Source of the DNA: a virus
DNA: 64,000 bases
IMG/VR virus record: IMGVR_UViG_3300041964_000029
Span: 1 to 64,000 of that record
Reading direction: 5' to 3' (one strand)
Shown here: positions 43,962 to 52,696 of the stretch, one piece after another
Layout: every line of letters starts with the position of its first letter
Position numbering within the stretch: the stretch's first letter is position 1
Translations under genes and position numbers: made by a program
The notes under the pieces: model-generated
What the model saw: the letters and a program-made list of their open reading frames with translations, nothing else
Told to the model about the DNA's origin: nothing
Database searches by the model: none

Positions 43962-44060
43962 GAAAAAAGTATGGTAAGGGAAAGAATAAAAACCCGTACC
44001 ATACTCATCTACACTTTATCCGAGCAAAAATTAGGAGTAAAGAGCTAAAATGCCCCTATA
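43962..44060 (-). ncRNA. Candidate small RNA (about 100 nt)
   Basis: Leftward promoter TTGACA (44088-44093), 17-bp spacer, TAGAGT (44065-44070). About 100 bases on, a 13-bp stem with one mismatch (AGTATGGTACGGG / CCCTTACCATACT, 43968-44005) is followed by TTTTTT. No ORF inside. Promoter and terminator spacing fit a stand-alone small RNA. Confidence 0.45.
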
Positions 44061-44299
44061 TAAGACTCTAGCAAATCTACCCAAATTTGTCAAGCGTTAG
44101 CAAATGCCATTTTAAGACGCTTTAAGCGGTGTAAGTGGTTACGTGCTAGATAGCCCATTATCAACCTTTAAGGCTGTCTAACAGCGTGGCAAGTGTCGCG
44201 CATTGGGTTTTTAGCATAGCTATCCTCTAACGGTTGCAACGATTCAGACTGATCTGATTCCTGTTGTGTGGACTAAGCAAAAGTTAGAACGTTTGTATC

Positions 44300-44641
44300 A
44301 GTACAGGGTCAGTAGTACAGTACAGGGATAATTGACCCTGTACTGATTTGTAGAAGCGTTACGCTGTCTACATTTTAGCCGTTTAATGATGGTAGTACAG
44401 TACAAGCACAGGGGTATATTTGGCAATCTGCCTATAGAGATTTTTTACTACTCATACCCTTAACGATAATATTGTCGTTAAAAGTCCTCCATCACATTGG
44501 TATATATAGAGAAGTTCAAAAAAGACCCTGTACCTGTACTGTACTACCACACACAACACACCAGGAATCACTACACAGCAACCGTTCTACAAATCAGTAC
44601 AGGGTCAATTATCCCTGTACTGTACTACTGACCCTGTACTA
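44300..44641. repeat. Nested concentric palindrome 1, candidate origin/centromere-like site
   Basis: Outer arms 44301-44356 and 44586-44641 are perfect inverted copies (56 bp). Middle arms 44391-44416 and 44523-44550 are imperfect inverted copies (TGGTAGTACAGTACA...). The centre TTAACGATAATATTGTCGTT (44461-44480) is itself a near-palindrome. All share the same centre, about 44471. Arms contain several CAGTACAGGGTCA and AGTACAGTAC elements, like iterons. Confidence 0.9.
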
Positions 44642-44722
44642 ATTTTGTAAAAACGCTAGAAAGCTGAATGAATAACGCTTTTAGCGTTTATTGGAATTTT
44701 TCATAGGTATTTATACTCTTAA

Positions 44723-44844
44723 CTTATTGAGAATAAAACCCTGTTTATTGTCATTTGATTTTTTTGGCTGTTTTTAATTAGTGATAAGAGAGAATAAAGC
44801 CAAAAAAATCTAATGCGAAAAAATCGGTGTTTATTCTCAATAAG
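44723..44844. repeat. Nested concentric palindrome 2
   Basis: Outer arms CTTATTGAGAATAAA (44723-44737) and its inverse (44830-44844); inner arms GATTTTTTTGGCT (44757-44769) and AGCCAAAAAAATC (44798-44810). Both pairs are centred on 44783.5. AT-rich centre. Confidence 0.85.
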
Positions 44845-44889
44845 CTTTTTGTGGTTGCAGCCTTTTAGCTACTGAGCCACAGCAATAAA

Positions 44890-44925
44890 AAACCCGTTAA
44901 CGCTGTATGTATCGTTAACGGGTTT
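44890..44925 (-). terminator. Intrinsic terminator of the RHH gene
   Basis: AAACCCGTTAACG / CGTTAACGGGTTT stem with a 10-base loop; leftward RNA continues TTTTTTA. Lies directly downstream of 44968-45165. Confidence 0.88.
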
Positions 44926-44967
44926 ATGTAGGGTGTAATGGTCAGATATAAGGCAGATTAGAACGTT

Positions 44968-45165
44968 TTAGCTATATCGTTGCAAGTCTTCTGTTAACAG
45001 TCTTAAGAATAGTTGGGGCAAGCTTTCACCAGTCTGTTTAAGGTGGTTTTTTAGTACAGGTACTAAATCAACAGGGAGAGTAAGGTTATGAGCCTTAGTC
45101 CCATTTGGGTATGTTCTCGGTCTACCTCTTTCACGCTTAGGTAATGCTGTTGTCTTGGTTGTCAT
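44968..45165 (-). CDS. Small ribbon-helix-helix-like regulator with AT-hook-like N-terminus
   Basis: 65 residues. Basic N-terminus KRERGRPRTYPNGTK contains an AT-hook-like GRPR; then HNLTLPVDLVPVLKNHLKQT (strand and first helix) and LPQLFLRLLTEDLQR, the usual RHH order. Monocistronic with its own terminator, beside the nested palindromes. Candidate regulator of the divergence hub or copy control. Confidence 0.65.
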   Translation of the reverse strand: MTTKTTALPKRERGRPRTYPNGTKAHNLTLPVDLVPVLKNHLKQTGESLPQLFLRLLTEDLQRYS

Positions 45166-45298
45166 AATGGTAAATTTATTGTACAGTTAAATAGGTCTGA
45201 ATTTTGCCGTTCATATTAATCGTACCACAAAATTGCTAATTAATTGTATCCTTAAATCACTAGCACACTTTTAGATAAAAATACATTTCAGCATAAAA

Positions 45299-45322
45299 AA
45301 ACTGTCACACTAACTGTCACAA
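45299..45322. promoter_or_regulatory. Two AACTGTCACA direct repeats upstream of the replication arm
   Basis: AACTGTCACACT and AACTGTCACAAG lie in tandem, 12 bp apart. The same 10-mer forms the hairpin arm of the cassettes 10-20 kb away. May be a binding site; a palindrome copy (45343) follows before the start codon. Confidence 0.4.
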
Positions 45323-45359
45323 GGACAAATGTACTAATTAAGTTAAAGAGTCTTTAACC

Positions 45360-45644
45360 ATGAATGAAACTATAGAAGCAGTTAAAGTTATTTTAGATGG
45401 TATCTGTTCACAGCATAAAGGATTGGTGTATACAATACCTGATCAATTTATAAATGAAAAATTGCAAATTTTTACAGTGGTTTTTAAGATTGATTGTATT
45501 AGTACTAGTGTAACTTTTAGCAATATTGAACTACGTTCTAAGCATGTTAGTATGCGTGTTGTTATTGGCAGATATGTAGATTTAGCTGTTAGAGTTATTA
45601 ATGATTTTGCTGCTAAATGGGAGATAGATCTTAATCATGTATGA
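45360..45644 (+). CDS. Hypothetical protein, first gene of the replication arm
   Basis: 94 residues, alpha/beta (IEAVKVILDGICSQHKGLVY, then LAVRVINDFAAKWEIDLNHV). The palindrome (45343-45357) occupies the ribosome-site position, 2 bases before ATG. Overlaps the next gene by 8 bases. Confidence 0.55.
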   Translation: MNETIEAVKVILDGICSQHKGLVYTIPDQFINEKLQIFTVVFKIDCISTSVTFSNIELRSKHVSMRVVIGRYVDLAVRVINDFAAKWEIDLNHV

Positions 45645-45966
45645 AAAATTGATGGATGATCTTTTTAAGAATATTAAGCCTGATCCGGTGTTCAAACTAT
45701 ATCCTGATGTTAATAAAGAATTAGTTAAAAAGTTAGCAATTAGGGGATACGGCGATTGTTATGTTGAGCCTCAACAGATTAGATCTATTGTTAATAGGTT
45801 ACTGGTAAGACAAATAAATGATAGTGAATGGAATAGTATCAGCCAAGCTGTTAGTAAACGGATGGCGATTGAGCATCCTAACGCGATCAAGATTAGAAGG
45901 CGATTGAAAGAACTAGACAGCAAAACAAAATTTCTTTGGTACGGTATCAAGTTAAAGAGTCTTTAA
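45637..45966 (+). CDS. Hypothetical basic helical protein
   Basis: 109 residues, strongly basic C-terminus (AIKIRRRLKELDSKTKFLWY). Its last codons KLKSL overlap a palindrome (45952), which also supplies the stop TAA. Possible nucleic-acid binding; unassigned. Confidence 0.5.
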   Translation: MYEKLMDDLFKNIKPDPVFKLYPDVNKELVKKLAIRGYGDCYVEPQQIRSIVNRLLVRQINDSEWNSISQAVSKRMAIEHPNAIKIRRRLKELDSKTKFLWYGIKLKSL

Positions 45967-45987
45967 CAGTTTAATAAAGGATTAGTC

Positions 45988-46434
45988 ATGGTATCAGCAG
46001 AAGAATTTTTCAATAGTGGATCTGGTCTTGTTACATTGTGCGGATCGACAAAATATTTTACTCAATATATGGAGGCTGCTAGACAATTAGCTTTCAATAA
46101 TTGGATCGTTTTTACTTGTGGTAGTTTTGGGCATTCTTATCATAAAGACGCTGATCCAATCGGTACACCAGAAACGTTTGAGGATGTGAAGAAATTGCAT
46201 TTTTTGAAAATTCAAATGTCTAATGCAATTGTAGTTGTACATGATATGACTGAAGTATATATTGGTAATAGCACAAAAGCCGAAATTAAATATGCAGAGT
46301 ATTTATCATTACCAATTTTCTATTTTGATGGTGTTAATTTTAGAGGTAAAACTGAGGATCAACCGAGTGATTTTTTAGAATCTGATAAAATTAGTCTTCA
46401 GATGTATGCAGCCGATCATGATTTAGGATTTTGA
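45988..46434 (+). CDS. Nucleoside 2-deoxyribosyltransferase-like protein
   Basis: 148 residues. GLVTLCGSTKYFTQYMEAAR at the N-terminus is the typical C-G-S-x-x-x nucleotide-binding start; HDMTEVYIGNSTKAEIKYAE near 90-110 matches the G-x-S-T-x-x-E-I catalytic-site segment. Members swap bases on deoxynucleosides or bind nucleotides; phage copies are thought to tune nucleotide pools. Ribosome site weak (AAAGGA). Confidence 0.65.
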   Translation: MVSAEEFFNSGSGLVTLCGSTKYFTQYMEAARQLAFNNWIVFTCGSFGHSYHKDADPIGTPETFEDVKKLHFLKIQMSNAIVVVHDMTEVYIGNSTKAEIKYAEYLSLPIFYFDGVNFRGKTEDQPSDFLESDKISLQMYAADHDLGF

Positions 46435-46483
46435 TTAAAGAGCCTTTAACGTTTTTCAATACCTCTACACTTTATAGGGCATC

Positions 46484-49111
46484 ATGACAGATACTCAGAC
46501 AAGAGTTACACAAATCACCGGATCAGTAAATCCTGAAAAGCTATATCCATCAACGTTATCAGCAGATATAGAAAAAGTAATTAATCAATACCCACCTATT
46601 GATCATCGCCCATATTCCATCCAGATTAATACAAAATTTAAGTCTACATCAATCAACAAAAAACCTGATCCACGTTATGTAAATGGTGGTAATCCAACAG
46701 GTATTTTTTGGCAAACATTAACAGATGTTTCACTTTTAGCAATTAAACACTTTATTGAATCTGGCTACATCTTACGATCAGGAATCAAGCTGAACGGTAC
46801 TAACTACCGGAAAAATTTTCAATATGCAGATTTTATCTATTTTGATATTGATCAAAATCAAAAGATTCAAGAATCAATAGAATCAGAATATTTACCAGCA
46901 ACATATATCTATAAGTCTCCATCTTATGATGATGGGCTGATTGATGGATTCGAAAAACACCGTGTATTTACAAGGCTATCTAGACGTATACACGATCCAA
47001 TACAGGTAGAGGCTATCATTCGGTTTTATGTATCCTCTCTAGATTATTTAGACGCTTCATGCGTTGATCCTGCCAGAATTATGTATGGATCATTATATCC
47101 TGTTGTCTTTTATGATCCGGATGCTTGTATAGATGTGGATGAGTTAGAGACAAATGATCTCTATCTTTCCATCTTAAACCAAGTTCAATCTAACAACGGC
47201 AAAAAAGTTAAAGAGTCTTTAACAACTACTAAAGATAAAAAAGAAAAGGAAAATAAACCATTACCCATTTATGCAAAACTGATTGAAAAACTAGAAAATG
47301 AATATAACCTAGATTTGAACGCTTTTTTAGAGCCTCTCAATCTGGGCTATGATTTTGAATTTAAGCGTATTAATCCTGATCACCCTGATATTTTATATAA
47401 ATGGGTTGGTCTAAATCCATTTAGCGGTACTAACAAGTCTGGAACATCATTAGTATGTTCGATTAAAGATGGAAAAATCATTTTTTATAATCGTGCTAGG
47501 ACAGGTGTAGAAGACTCTACAAGCGATGATGTAGATTTTAAGCATGGTGCTTCTATTTTTGACTTTATCGCTTGTGTGAGGCAGAAGAGAGAGACTGTAG
47601 CAACGATTAATAATAAGGAAGAGTTTAGGGGCATTGCTAAAGAGTTATGCAATGATTTTGATCTACCTTTAACTCTAGCAATTGATCTAAATGGTTTAGA
47701 CATTGTGGAAGTTTTAGAACAGTTTATTCATCCTGAACTAGATGGAATGGTATACCGTTGTAAAAATGTAGTTGGTGATATGGTTGCAGAACATGACATA
47801 TTTTTAAGCTATGAAAATGACGTATGGAAAAAAGGCTTTAAGAATATGTGCTGTTCATTATTTGAAACCACATACCTAAAACTTTTTGGTGTGATGATGT
47901 CATCAAAAAAACATACTGGTATGAGCAATGGCGGGAACTATGAGCAGTTTCCATTGCACAGAAGATTAGACAGGTTACCAAGTGAGAATTTAGATCACTT
48001 TTATTTTAATGATGGAATGTTCGATTATCAGACTAAAGAGTTAAAACCATATACACCAGAAGTATTTAATTTTTATAAGGTTGATTATAACTATGTAAGC
48101 GATCGCAAAAAAATTAAAGAGTCTTTAACGCTGATTGTTAAAGCGCTTAAAGCTTCTGGAGTTTGTAGGCAAGACAGAAAAGTTATTTACTTAGCTTTCA
48201 TTTTGACAGTACATCAAAAATTTCATCTAGCTATGAAAGTACTATATTTTTATGGAATTAAAGCTTCTGGTAAATCATCACTTGCAAATATTTTTTACCG
48301 TATTTTTCCAGATGCAAAATTTACACCAGCAGAAGATGTAAGAAAAGCTGATAAGAATTTTGGTAAACATTTAGGACGGGTTGCAATATGGGATGAGGTT
48401 TTATCTATGGGTAACATCGTCCCTAGTATGATGAGTTTTATTAGAACTGCAACTAAAGAGGGAATCACTTTTACACATGAAGAAAAGTACCAACCATCAT
48501 TTCAAAAAGTGTTACCTGTAACGCTAATTTTTACAGGTGAGAACCTAGTAATTGGTGCTACTTCTAATGTGGAAGGATTCACGGATCGAATAGTACCTGT
48601 TGAATTTAATTGTTCTCAATTAGGTGATGCTGGTAGATACTGGGCTGCTTATTGGGAAAATGCCGATCAGGTTGTTAGTGCTTTAGTTTCTGCGGCTGCA
48701 ACGGTAAATTTTAAGCCTGAATGGATTAAAAAAGTAAACCATTTACAACTAACGAATAACAGTATTTATCATGAAAGATTGAATACTCTCAAAGAGTCTT
48801 CAGATCATTTATTTGGTTTTATTGCTTGCTTTGAAGCTGATCCTTTATTTAATGGATCAAATTTTAAGGATGATTGTGTTATTGCTATTTCTGGCAGTAA
48901 GTTAAAAGAGATGTACGTTATTATTACAGGTGATGAAAAGGGAGCAAGTTATATATCCGTATGGAATGGACACACACAAAGAATAGCCAGAAAATTCAAA
49001 GAAATTAACCCGATAGCAATTAATCGTACTTCTAACAGTATTAGAAAATGGTATGGAATTAAATTGAAAGCTGATGCATTAGCTGAGTATCCGCAATTAG
49101 GTTATTTCTAA
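46484..49111 (+). CDS. Primase-helicase: AEP-type primase fused to SF3 (D5-like) helicase
   Basis: 875 residues. N-terminal AEP motifs: FIYFDID (D121, D123), KHRVF (H159), and DYLDASCVDPARI (about D190/D195). The C-terminal helicase has Walker A GIKASGKSS (about 591-599), Walker B VAIWDEV (about 633) and a sensor-like LIFTGEN. Such proteins open and prime the origin. The linker has palindrome-encoded VKESLT and IKESLT. The gene lies close to the nested palindromes, which fits an origin nearby. Confidence 0.8.
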   Translation: MTDTQTRVTQITGSVNPEKLYPSTLSADIEKVINQYPPIDHRPYSIQINTKFKSTSINKKPDPRYVNGGNPTGIFWQTLTDVSLLAIKHFIESGYILRSGIKLNGTNYRKNFQYADFIYFDIDQNQKIQESIESEYLPATYIYKSPSYDDGLIDGFEKHRVFTRLSRRIHDPIQVEAIIRFYVSSLDYLDASCVDPARIMYGSLYPVVFYDPDACIDVDELETNDLYLSILNQVQSNNGKKVKESLTTTKDKKEKENKPLPIYAKLIEKLENEYNLDLNAFLEPLNLGYDFEFKRINPDHPDILYKWVGLNPFSGTNKSGTSLVCSIKDGKIIFYNRARTGVEDSTSDDVDFKHGASIFDFIACVRQKRETVATINNKEEFRGIAKELCNDFDLPLTLAIDLNGLDIVEVLEQFIHPELDGMVYRCKNVVGDMVAEHDIFLSYENDVWKKGFKNMCCSLFETTYLKLFGVMMSSKKHTGMSNGGNYEQFPLHRRLDRLPSENLDHFYFNDGMFDYQTKELKPYTPEVFNFYKVDYNYVSDRKKIKESLTLIVKALKASGVCRQDRKVIYLAFILTVHQKFHLAMKVLYFYGIKASGKSSLANIFYRIFPDAKFTPAEDVRKADKNFGKHLGRVAIWDEVLSMGNIVPSMMSFIRTATKEGITFTHEEKYQPSFQKVLPVTLIFTGENLVIGATSNVEGFTDRIVPVEFNCSQLGDAGRYWAAYWENADQVVSALVSAAATVNFKPEWIKKVNHLQLTNNSIYHERLNTLKESSDHLFGFIACFEADPLFNGSNFKDDCVIAISGSKLKEMYVIITGDEKGASYISVWNGHTQRIARKFKEINPIAINRTSNSIRKWYGIKLKADALAEYPQLGYF

Positions 49112-49163
49112 AAAGTTCAATATTGAAAAATTATTATGTCAAATTAATTTTAATGATTTAACA

Positions 49164-49172
49164 TGATATACT
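49164..49172 (+). promoter_or_regulatory. Class II-type extended -10 promoter
   Basis: TGATATACT after AATGATTTAACATG, a looser version of the class II element seen at 51310 and 54428. Start codon 27 bases downstream. Confidence 0.55.
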
Positions 49173-49198
49173 AATATTATCATCTTAAAAAGTGTAGT

Positions 49199-49462
49199 AT
49201 GAAATTAAAGTTATCTGAACTAATTGAACAGCAATTATTAATAGTTGATCGGCGTGTAAAGCGCTTAAATTTAACTAATGCCAACGATATAATGCCCAAT
49301 TTAGATATTGCTGCAAACACTTATAACGATTGGCGCAAATCAGGATTTAAAAGATTATCAGTTAGAAGTTTAATCAAACTATTGAAATACATTGAATTGG
49401 AGGAAGAGAAAGAGAGGCACGAATTTGAAAAATCAAAAGTTTTAGAAATCACACAACGTTAA
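49199..49462 (+). CDS. Small HTH-like protein
   Basis: 87 residues: NANDIMPNLDIAANTYNDWR followed by KSGFKRLSVRSLIKLLKYIE looks like a Cro-like HTH, then a charged helix (LEEEKERHEFEKSKVLEI). First gene after its own promoter, before dam. Likely regulator. Its distal end abuts a palindrome at 49459. Confidence 0.5.
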   Translation: MKLKLSELIEQQLLIVDRRVKRLNLTNANDIMPNLDIAANTYNDWRKSGFKRLSVRSLIKLLKYIELEEEKERHEFEKSKVLEITQR

Positions 49463-49475
49463 AGACTCTTTAATC

Positions 49476-50297
49476 ATGCAATCGTTTCTAATCTGGATTG
49501 GTAATAAAAGACGCATTTTGCCAGCTATTATTGAACATCTACCAACAACCATTAATAATTATTACGAACCTTTTTTAGGATCTGGTGAAGTCTTTTTTGG
49601 TCTTGCTGCTGAGAAACTGATCGATACTTCTAAAAGTGTTTTATCAGATACTCAAATTGGTATCTATGCCACTATGGAAGCTGTTAGGTCAAAATTACCG
49701 TTAACAATACAGTTACTAACAGAGCATGAATTAAACCATAGTAAAGAATACTTTAATGATTTGAAAGTTAAAGTATTTTCAACTATTCCAGAAGTAGCCG
49801 CACAGTTTATTTATCTATCTAGAGCAGGTTTTTCGGGTATATACCGCGAAAACTCTAACAGTCTATACAATGTGACAATGAGGAAAAATGAGCAGCCTAG
49901 ATGGGCTGAAAGGGTGTATATGTATGGCGCATCCGGATATCTCAGTCGAGCTAAGGTGTTATGTAGAGACTTCAGAGTTATTCTTGATGAGGATAATGGA
50001 TGGCAAAAAGATGATTTTATTTATTGTGATCCACCTTATCATTCTTGGTTTGAAAAGAAAGAGCGATCAGTTTATAACCATAGGGTTTTTAATCTAAATG
50101 ATCAGATTCATTTATTAGCAATGCTCAGACGTTTAGATAAACGCGGTGTTAAATGGATGATTTCTAATTCTATGAGTACGGAAACATTATTACTTTATAA
50201 GGACTACAACATTAAAAAAATCCCAATCACTTATAAGGTGACTCAGCAACAAAAAAAAGGAAACAAAACAGAAGAATTGATCGTAACCAATTACTAA
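49476..50297 (+). CDS. dam: DNA adenine methyltransferase (Dam/D12 class)
   Basis: 273 residues. IGNKRRILPAI at the N-terminus, motif I EPFLGSG (31-37), LSRAGFSGIYRENSNSLYNV (the Dam R-x-G-x-N-G-like region) and catalytic DPPY (185-188), the order of alpha-class N6-adenine methylases. Family members usually methylate GATC, and GATC is frequent in this window. May protect phage DNA or mark regulatory sites. Confidence 0.85.
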   Translation: MQSFLIWIGNKRRILPAIIEHLPTTINNYYEPFLGSGEVFFGLAAEKLIDTSKSVLSDTQIGIYATMEAVRSKLPLTIQLLTEHELNHSKEYFNDLKVKVFSTIPEVAAQFIYLSRAGFSGIYRENSNSLYNVTMRKNEQPRWAERVYMYGASGYLSRAKVLCRDFRVILDEDNGWQKDDFIYCDPPYHSWFEKKERSVYNHRVFNLNDQIHLLAMLRRLDKRGVKWMISNSMSTETLLLYKDYNIKKIPITYKVTQQQKKGNKTEELIVTNY

Positions 50298-50327
50298 AGA
50301 CTCTTTAACAACAGTGGAGGAAAACAA

Positions 50328-50762
50328 ATGACTAAGCAACTACCAGGATCAGAAGACTTATTAGAAATCATTGAATCTGATTTACCAGTATTGAATAGAC
50401 AGAATATTAAATCTGTGCCTGTATTGAAAATTAACGGCAATTATTGTGCAATATTGCAGCCAACCAGAAAAGGTGATGATCTGAAATTAGTAGGATTATC
50501 AAACATGATTAATACAGATGGAAAAAAACAGGATGAAAATATTCCTGAAAAAATTACATCTAAATCAATTTTTGAATCATTAACAAATGATCCTTTAGCG
50601 ATGTTGTTTACTGGTATTGGCTTAACCATTACTACTGTGATTCTTTCATTGTTGCTGATGCCTAAAAGTGTTCATCCTTATACCTCTACAGTATGTAAAC
50701 CGGATTACTTTTTCATGATCAAAGTTAGTGAAACTTGCAACACTTACACAGGAGTTAAATAG
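50328..50762 (+). CDS. Single-span membrane protein
   Basis: 144 residues: about 85 cytoplasmic residues, a span at about 88-110 (LAMLFTGIGLTITTVILSLL), and a short outside tail with two cysteines (STVCKPDYFF, SETCNTYTGV). Good ribosome site GGAGG. One base before the next gene, which is also membrane-anchored; the two probably act together. Confidence 0.55.
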   Translation: MTKQLPGSEDLLEIIESDLPVLNRQNIKSVPVLKINGNYCAILQPTRKGDDLKLVGLSNMINTDGKKQDENIPEKITSKSIFESLTNDPLAMLFTGIGLTITTVILSLLLMPKSVHPYTSTVCKPDYFFMIKVSETCNTYTGVK

Positions 50763-50763
50763 A

Positions 50764-51306
50764 ATGAAAGATAAAAAGACAGAAGGAATTAAGAACAATA
50801 AAACAGTTACAACGATTCTTTTTTTAGGCTCATTTATCATTCTCGGTTTGTTTATTTCAGCAGTTTTTCTAAATCCGTTGAAAGACAATAAAGCCATGAT
50901 CAATTTATCGGTTAAAGAACCTAAAAACGATGTTTCTAAAAGCGTCTTCTCAGATGGTCAAATTACCGACACTAAGGAAAAATCCAGTAAAACCGATACC
51001 GTCCCATCACAACAGACTGATACTACTGCTGTGGAGACAACAGGCACGAATACAGGTATACAAACGATTGATAGTAGTTCAATTCGTTGTGATCTTCCTT
51101 TTAATAATCGGTTTAATATTCGCTCTAAACCTGTAATAGATTCAACTGCGATCGCTGGTGTTCTTAACTGTGGTGAAGTTGTTAATGTGGTTTATCCTGT
51201 AGTTATTGTTAGAAATAACAACATTGATTGGCAATTAATTAATTACGATAATCGGTTTTACTGGATTGCAAAAAATCTTTTAGAAATTAATCGTTATCCA
51301 ATTTAA
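50764..51306 (+). CDS. Membrane-anchored SH3b-like protein
   Basis: 180 residues from ATG 50764 (an earlier in-frame start overlaps the previous gene). Span at about 17-38 (TILFLGSFIILGLFISAVFL), a Ser/Thr/Asp linker, then an SH3b-like domain from about 110: FNIRSKPVIDSTAIAGVLNC and GEVVNVVYP with DWQLINYDNRFYWI. SH3b domains bind cell-wall material, so a role in lysis or superinfection exclusion is possible. Confidence 0.55.
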   Translation: MKDKKTEGIKNNKTVTTILFLGSFIILGLFISAVFLNPLKDNKAMINLSVKEPKNDVSKSVFSDGQITDTKEKSSKTDTVPSQQTDTTAVETTGTNTGIQTIDSSSIRCDLPFNNRFNIRSKPVIDSTAIAGVLNCGEVVNVVYPVVIVRNNNIDWQLINYDNRFYWIAKNLLEINRYPI

Positions 51307-51309
51307 TTA

Positions 51310-51331
51310 TCATGTTTTTACATGATATAAT
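51310..51331 (+). promoter_or_regulatory. Class II promoter
   Basis: TCATGTTTTTACATGA (51310-51325) directly followed by TATAAT (51326-51331); TGA-TATAAT is an extended -10. Leader of about 50 bases to the ATG at 51391 with AAGGAAG. Confidence 0.75.
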
Positions 51332-51390
51332 GGTTATATAACTTAGAGATAAGTTATCAGTAAGTTCAAACAAAAAAGGAAGTTTTTCTA

Positions 51391-52620
51391 ATGGCAACAC
51401 GTAAACGGATCACGGACGAATCAGCTATTGAAACACCTGTGATCAATGAGTCTAAAGACTCTTTAACTGATCAACAAATTGACTCTAATCTTATGGGTGA
51501 AGAGGTGCCAGAAGAAGTACAGCAAGCGATTGTAGAATCAGTAGAAGATAGCGTTGCAACATCACAAGCAAAACCATCCGGTGATCGTCAGCCTATCTTT
51601 TTTAATAATTTGTTTACACGGATTCAGTCAGTTGATTATGTTTACGATTATCCAAAAGTAATGATCGGACGTGATGGAAAATCAACAAAAGCATTCGTGT
51701 ATACCCATTACATGAAAGAGCAGCAAGCTGATGTATTTGTTGAATTTATCCATCTACTCGGTGTTCGACCTTCTAACGCTGGTCTATGCATCTACGATGA
51801 GGATCAGAAGTATGTATTCTACTCATCCCCTATGTTGGGACGGTTTAATGGTGTAACTGGTGTAATGATTGGGGCACAGGGTACAGCAGCAGATGGAACA
51901 AAAGAAACAAGCTGTTTTGTACCATTAGAACGCAAAAATGATCAGTATTATCTGAACGGTGTTAAGTGTTCATTGCTGATTATTCGCAACCAAGAGTTAC
52001 AGACAGCCGTACCATACTTGATTGTAAAATCACCAAATTACATTTTTCATATCGGTATTAAATACGATGTGAAAAATATCACGGCTGAACGAATTGATTC
52101 TGCTTTTGATGATGGAAACTTAGATCTATATGTTTCACCATTTTTTGGTCTGGTGATTCCATATAACAAGATGTTTCAGACATTGTTTAAGCAGAATAAA
52201 TTCCCTAAAGAGGGTGTTTTAATGCTGTTAGAAGGTGGCACTATACAACGTGGTGATTTTGTCTCATCACGTTGGAAAATTGCCATGATCAGCCCTTCTC
52301 ACGCATTGCTACAGGTGCAAAATAAAGATGGTGAATTGTTCCCATTAGAAGAGGTGGAAGGCTTATATATTCCCTCTAGTGGGCAACCAACTAAAATGTT
52401 GGAGGATAGCGATACAGGCACAATAGATCGGATCTGGCTGCTTACAACTGGAACACATAAGGCTAATCGTCCTAATCATGATTGGATTCCAAATCACGTT
52501 GCAGTTAAAAACGTAGCTAGATTTGATGCAAATGTTCAAGCTGTTTTTGCACCTATGATCCGTGAATTTCTAGCCTTACCTCCGGTTGCTGACTCAACTG
52601 CTAATCGTGATGATTTCTAG
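51391..52620 (+). CDS. Hypothetical protein, replication arm
   Basis: 409 residues. N-terminal 70 are disordered and acidic, with palindrome-encoded SKDSLT; the rest is a beta-rich globular domain (SVDYVYDYPKVMIGRDGKST, LIVKSPNYIFHIGIKYDVKN, NLDLYVSPFFGLVIPYNKMF). Own promoter, own terminator and a good ribosome site suggest high expression, as for an ssDNA-binding or structural protein. I cannot name the family. Confidence 0.55.
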   Translation: MATRKRITDESAIETPVINESKDSLTDQQIDSNLMGEEVPEEVQQAIVESVEDSVATSQAKPSGDRQPIFFNNLFTRIQSVDYVYDYPKVMIGRDGKSTKAFVYTHYMKEQQADVFVEFIHLLGVRPSNAGLCIYDEDQKYVFYSSPMLGRFNGVTGVMIGAQGTAADGTKETSCFVPLERKNDQYYLNGVKCSLLIIRNQELQTAVPYLIVKSPNYIFHIGIKYDVKNITAERIDSAFDDGNLDLYVSPFFGLVIPYNKMFQTLFKQNKFPKEGVLMLLEGGTIQRGDFVSSRWKIAMISPSHALLQVQNKDGELFPLEEVEGLYIPSSGQPTKMLEDSDTGTIDRIWLLTTGTHKANRPNHDWIPNHVAVKNVARFDANVQAVFAPMIREFLALPPVADSTANRDDF

Positions 52621-52632
52621 AGGCTGATTGCT

Positions 52633-52664
52633 AAGTATCAGCAGCTAATTAGCTGCTGATACTT
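52633..52664. terminator. 32-bp perfect palindrome hairpin
   Basis: AAGTATCAGCAGCTAA joined to its exact inverse. Follows the 409-aa gene. RNA hairpin with weak U content after it. Confidence 0.75.
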
Positions 52665-52696
52665 CTACCACGTTAAAGACTCTTTAATCAATTACC

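Larger units (their letters stand above)
43801..44967. other. About 1.17 kb non-coding divergence hub
   Basis: No convincing protein gene on either strand; only a 16-codon reading frame at 44050 (MPLYKTLANLPKFVKR) with weakly placed AGGAG. It separates the leftward small-gene arm from the rightward replication arm, apart from the RHH gene at its right end. It holds hairpins, candidate small RNAs and two nested palindromes, listed separately. Good candidate for a replication origin or main control region. Confidence 0.7.

Noticed and set aside
44050-44100. 16-codon ORF MPLYKTLANLPKFVKR in the hub
   Set aside because: The AGGAG is about 12 bases away, the ORF overlaps the antisense promoter of the small RNA candidate, and there is no supporting context.
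44101-44220. tRNA-like or group I intron structure near AGATAGCC / GGCTGTCT
   Set aside because: Only one short imperfect stem; no cloverleaf, CCA-end or intron core could be built.
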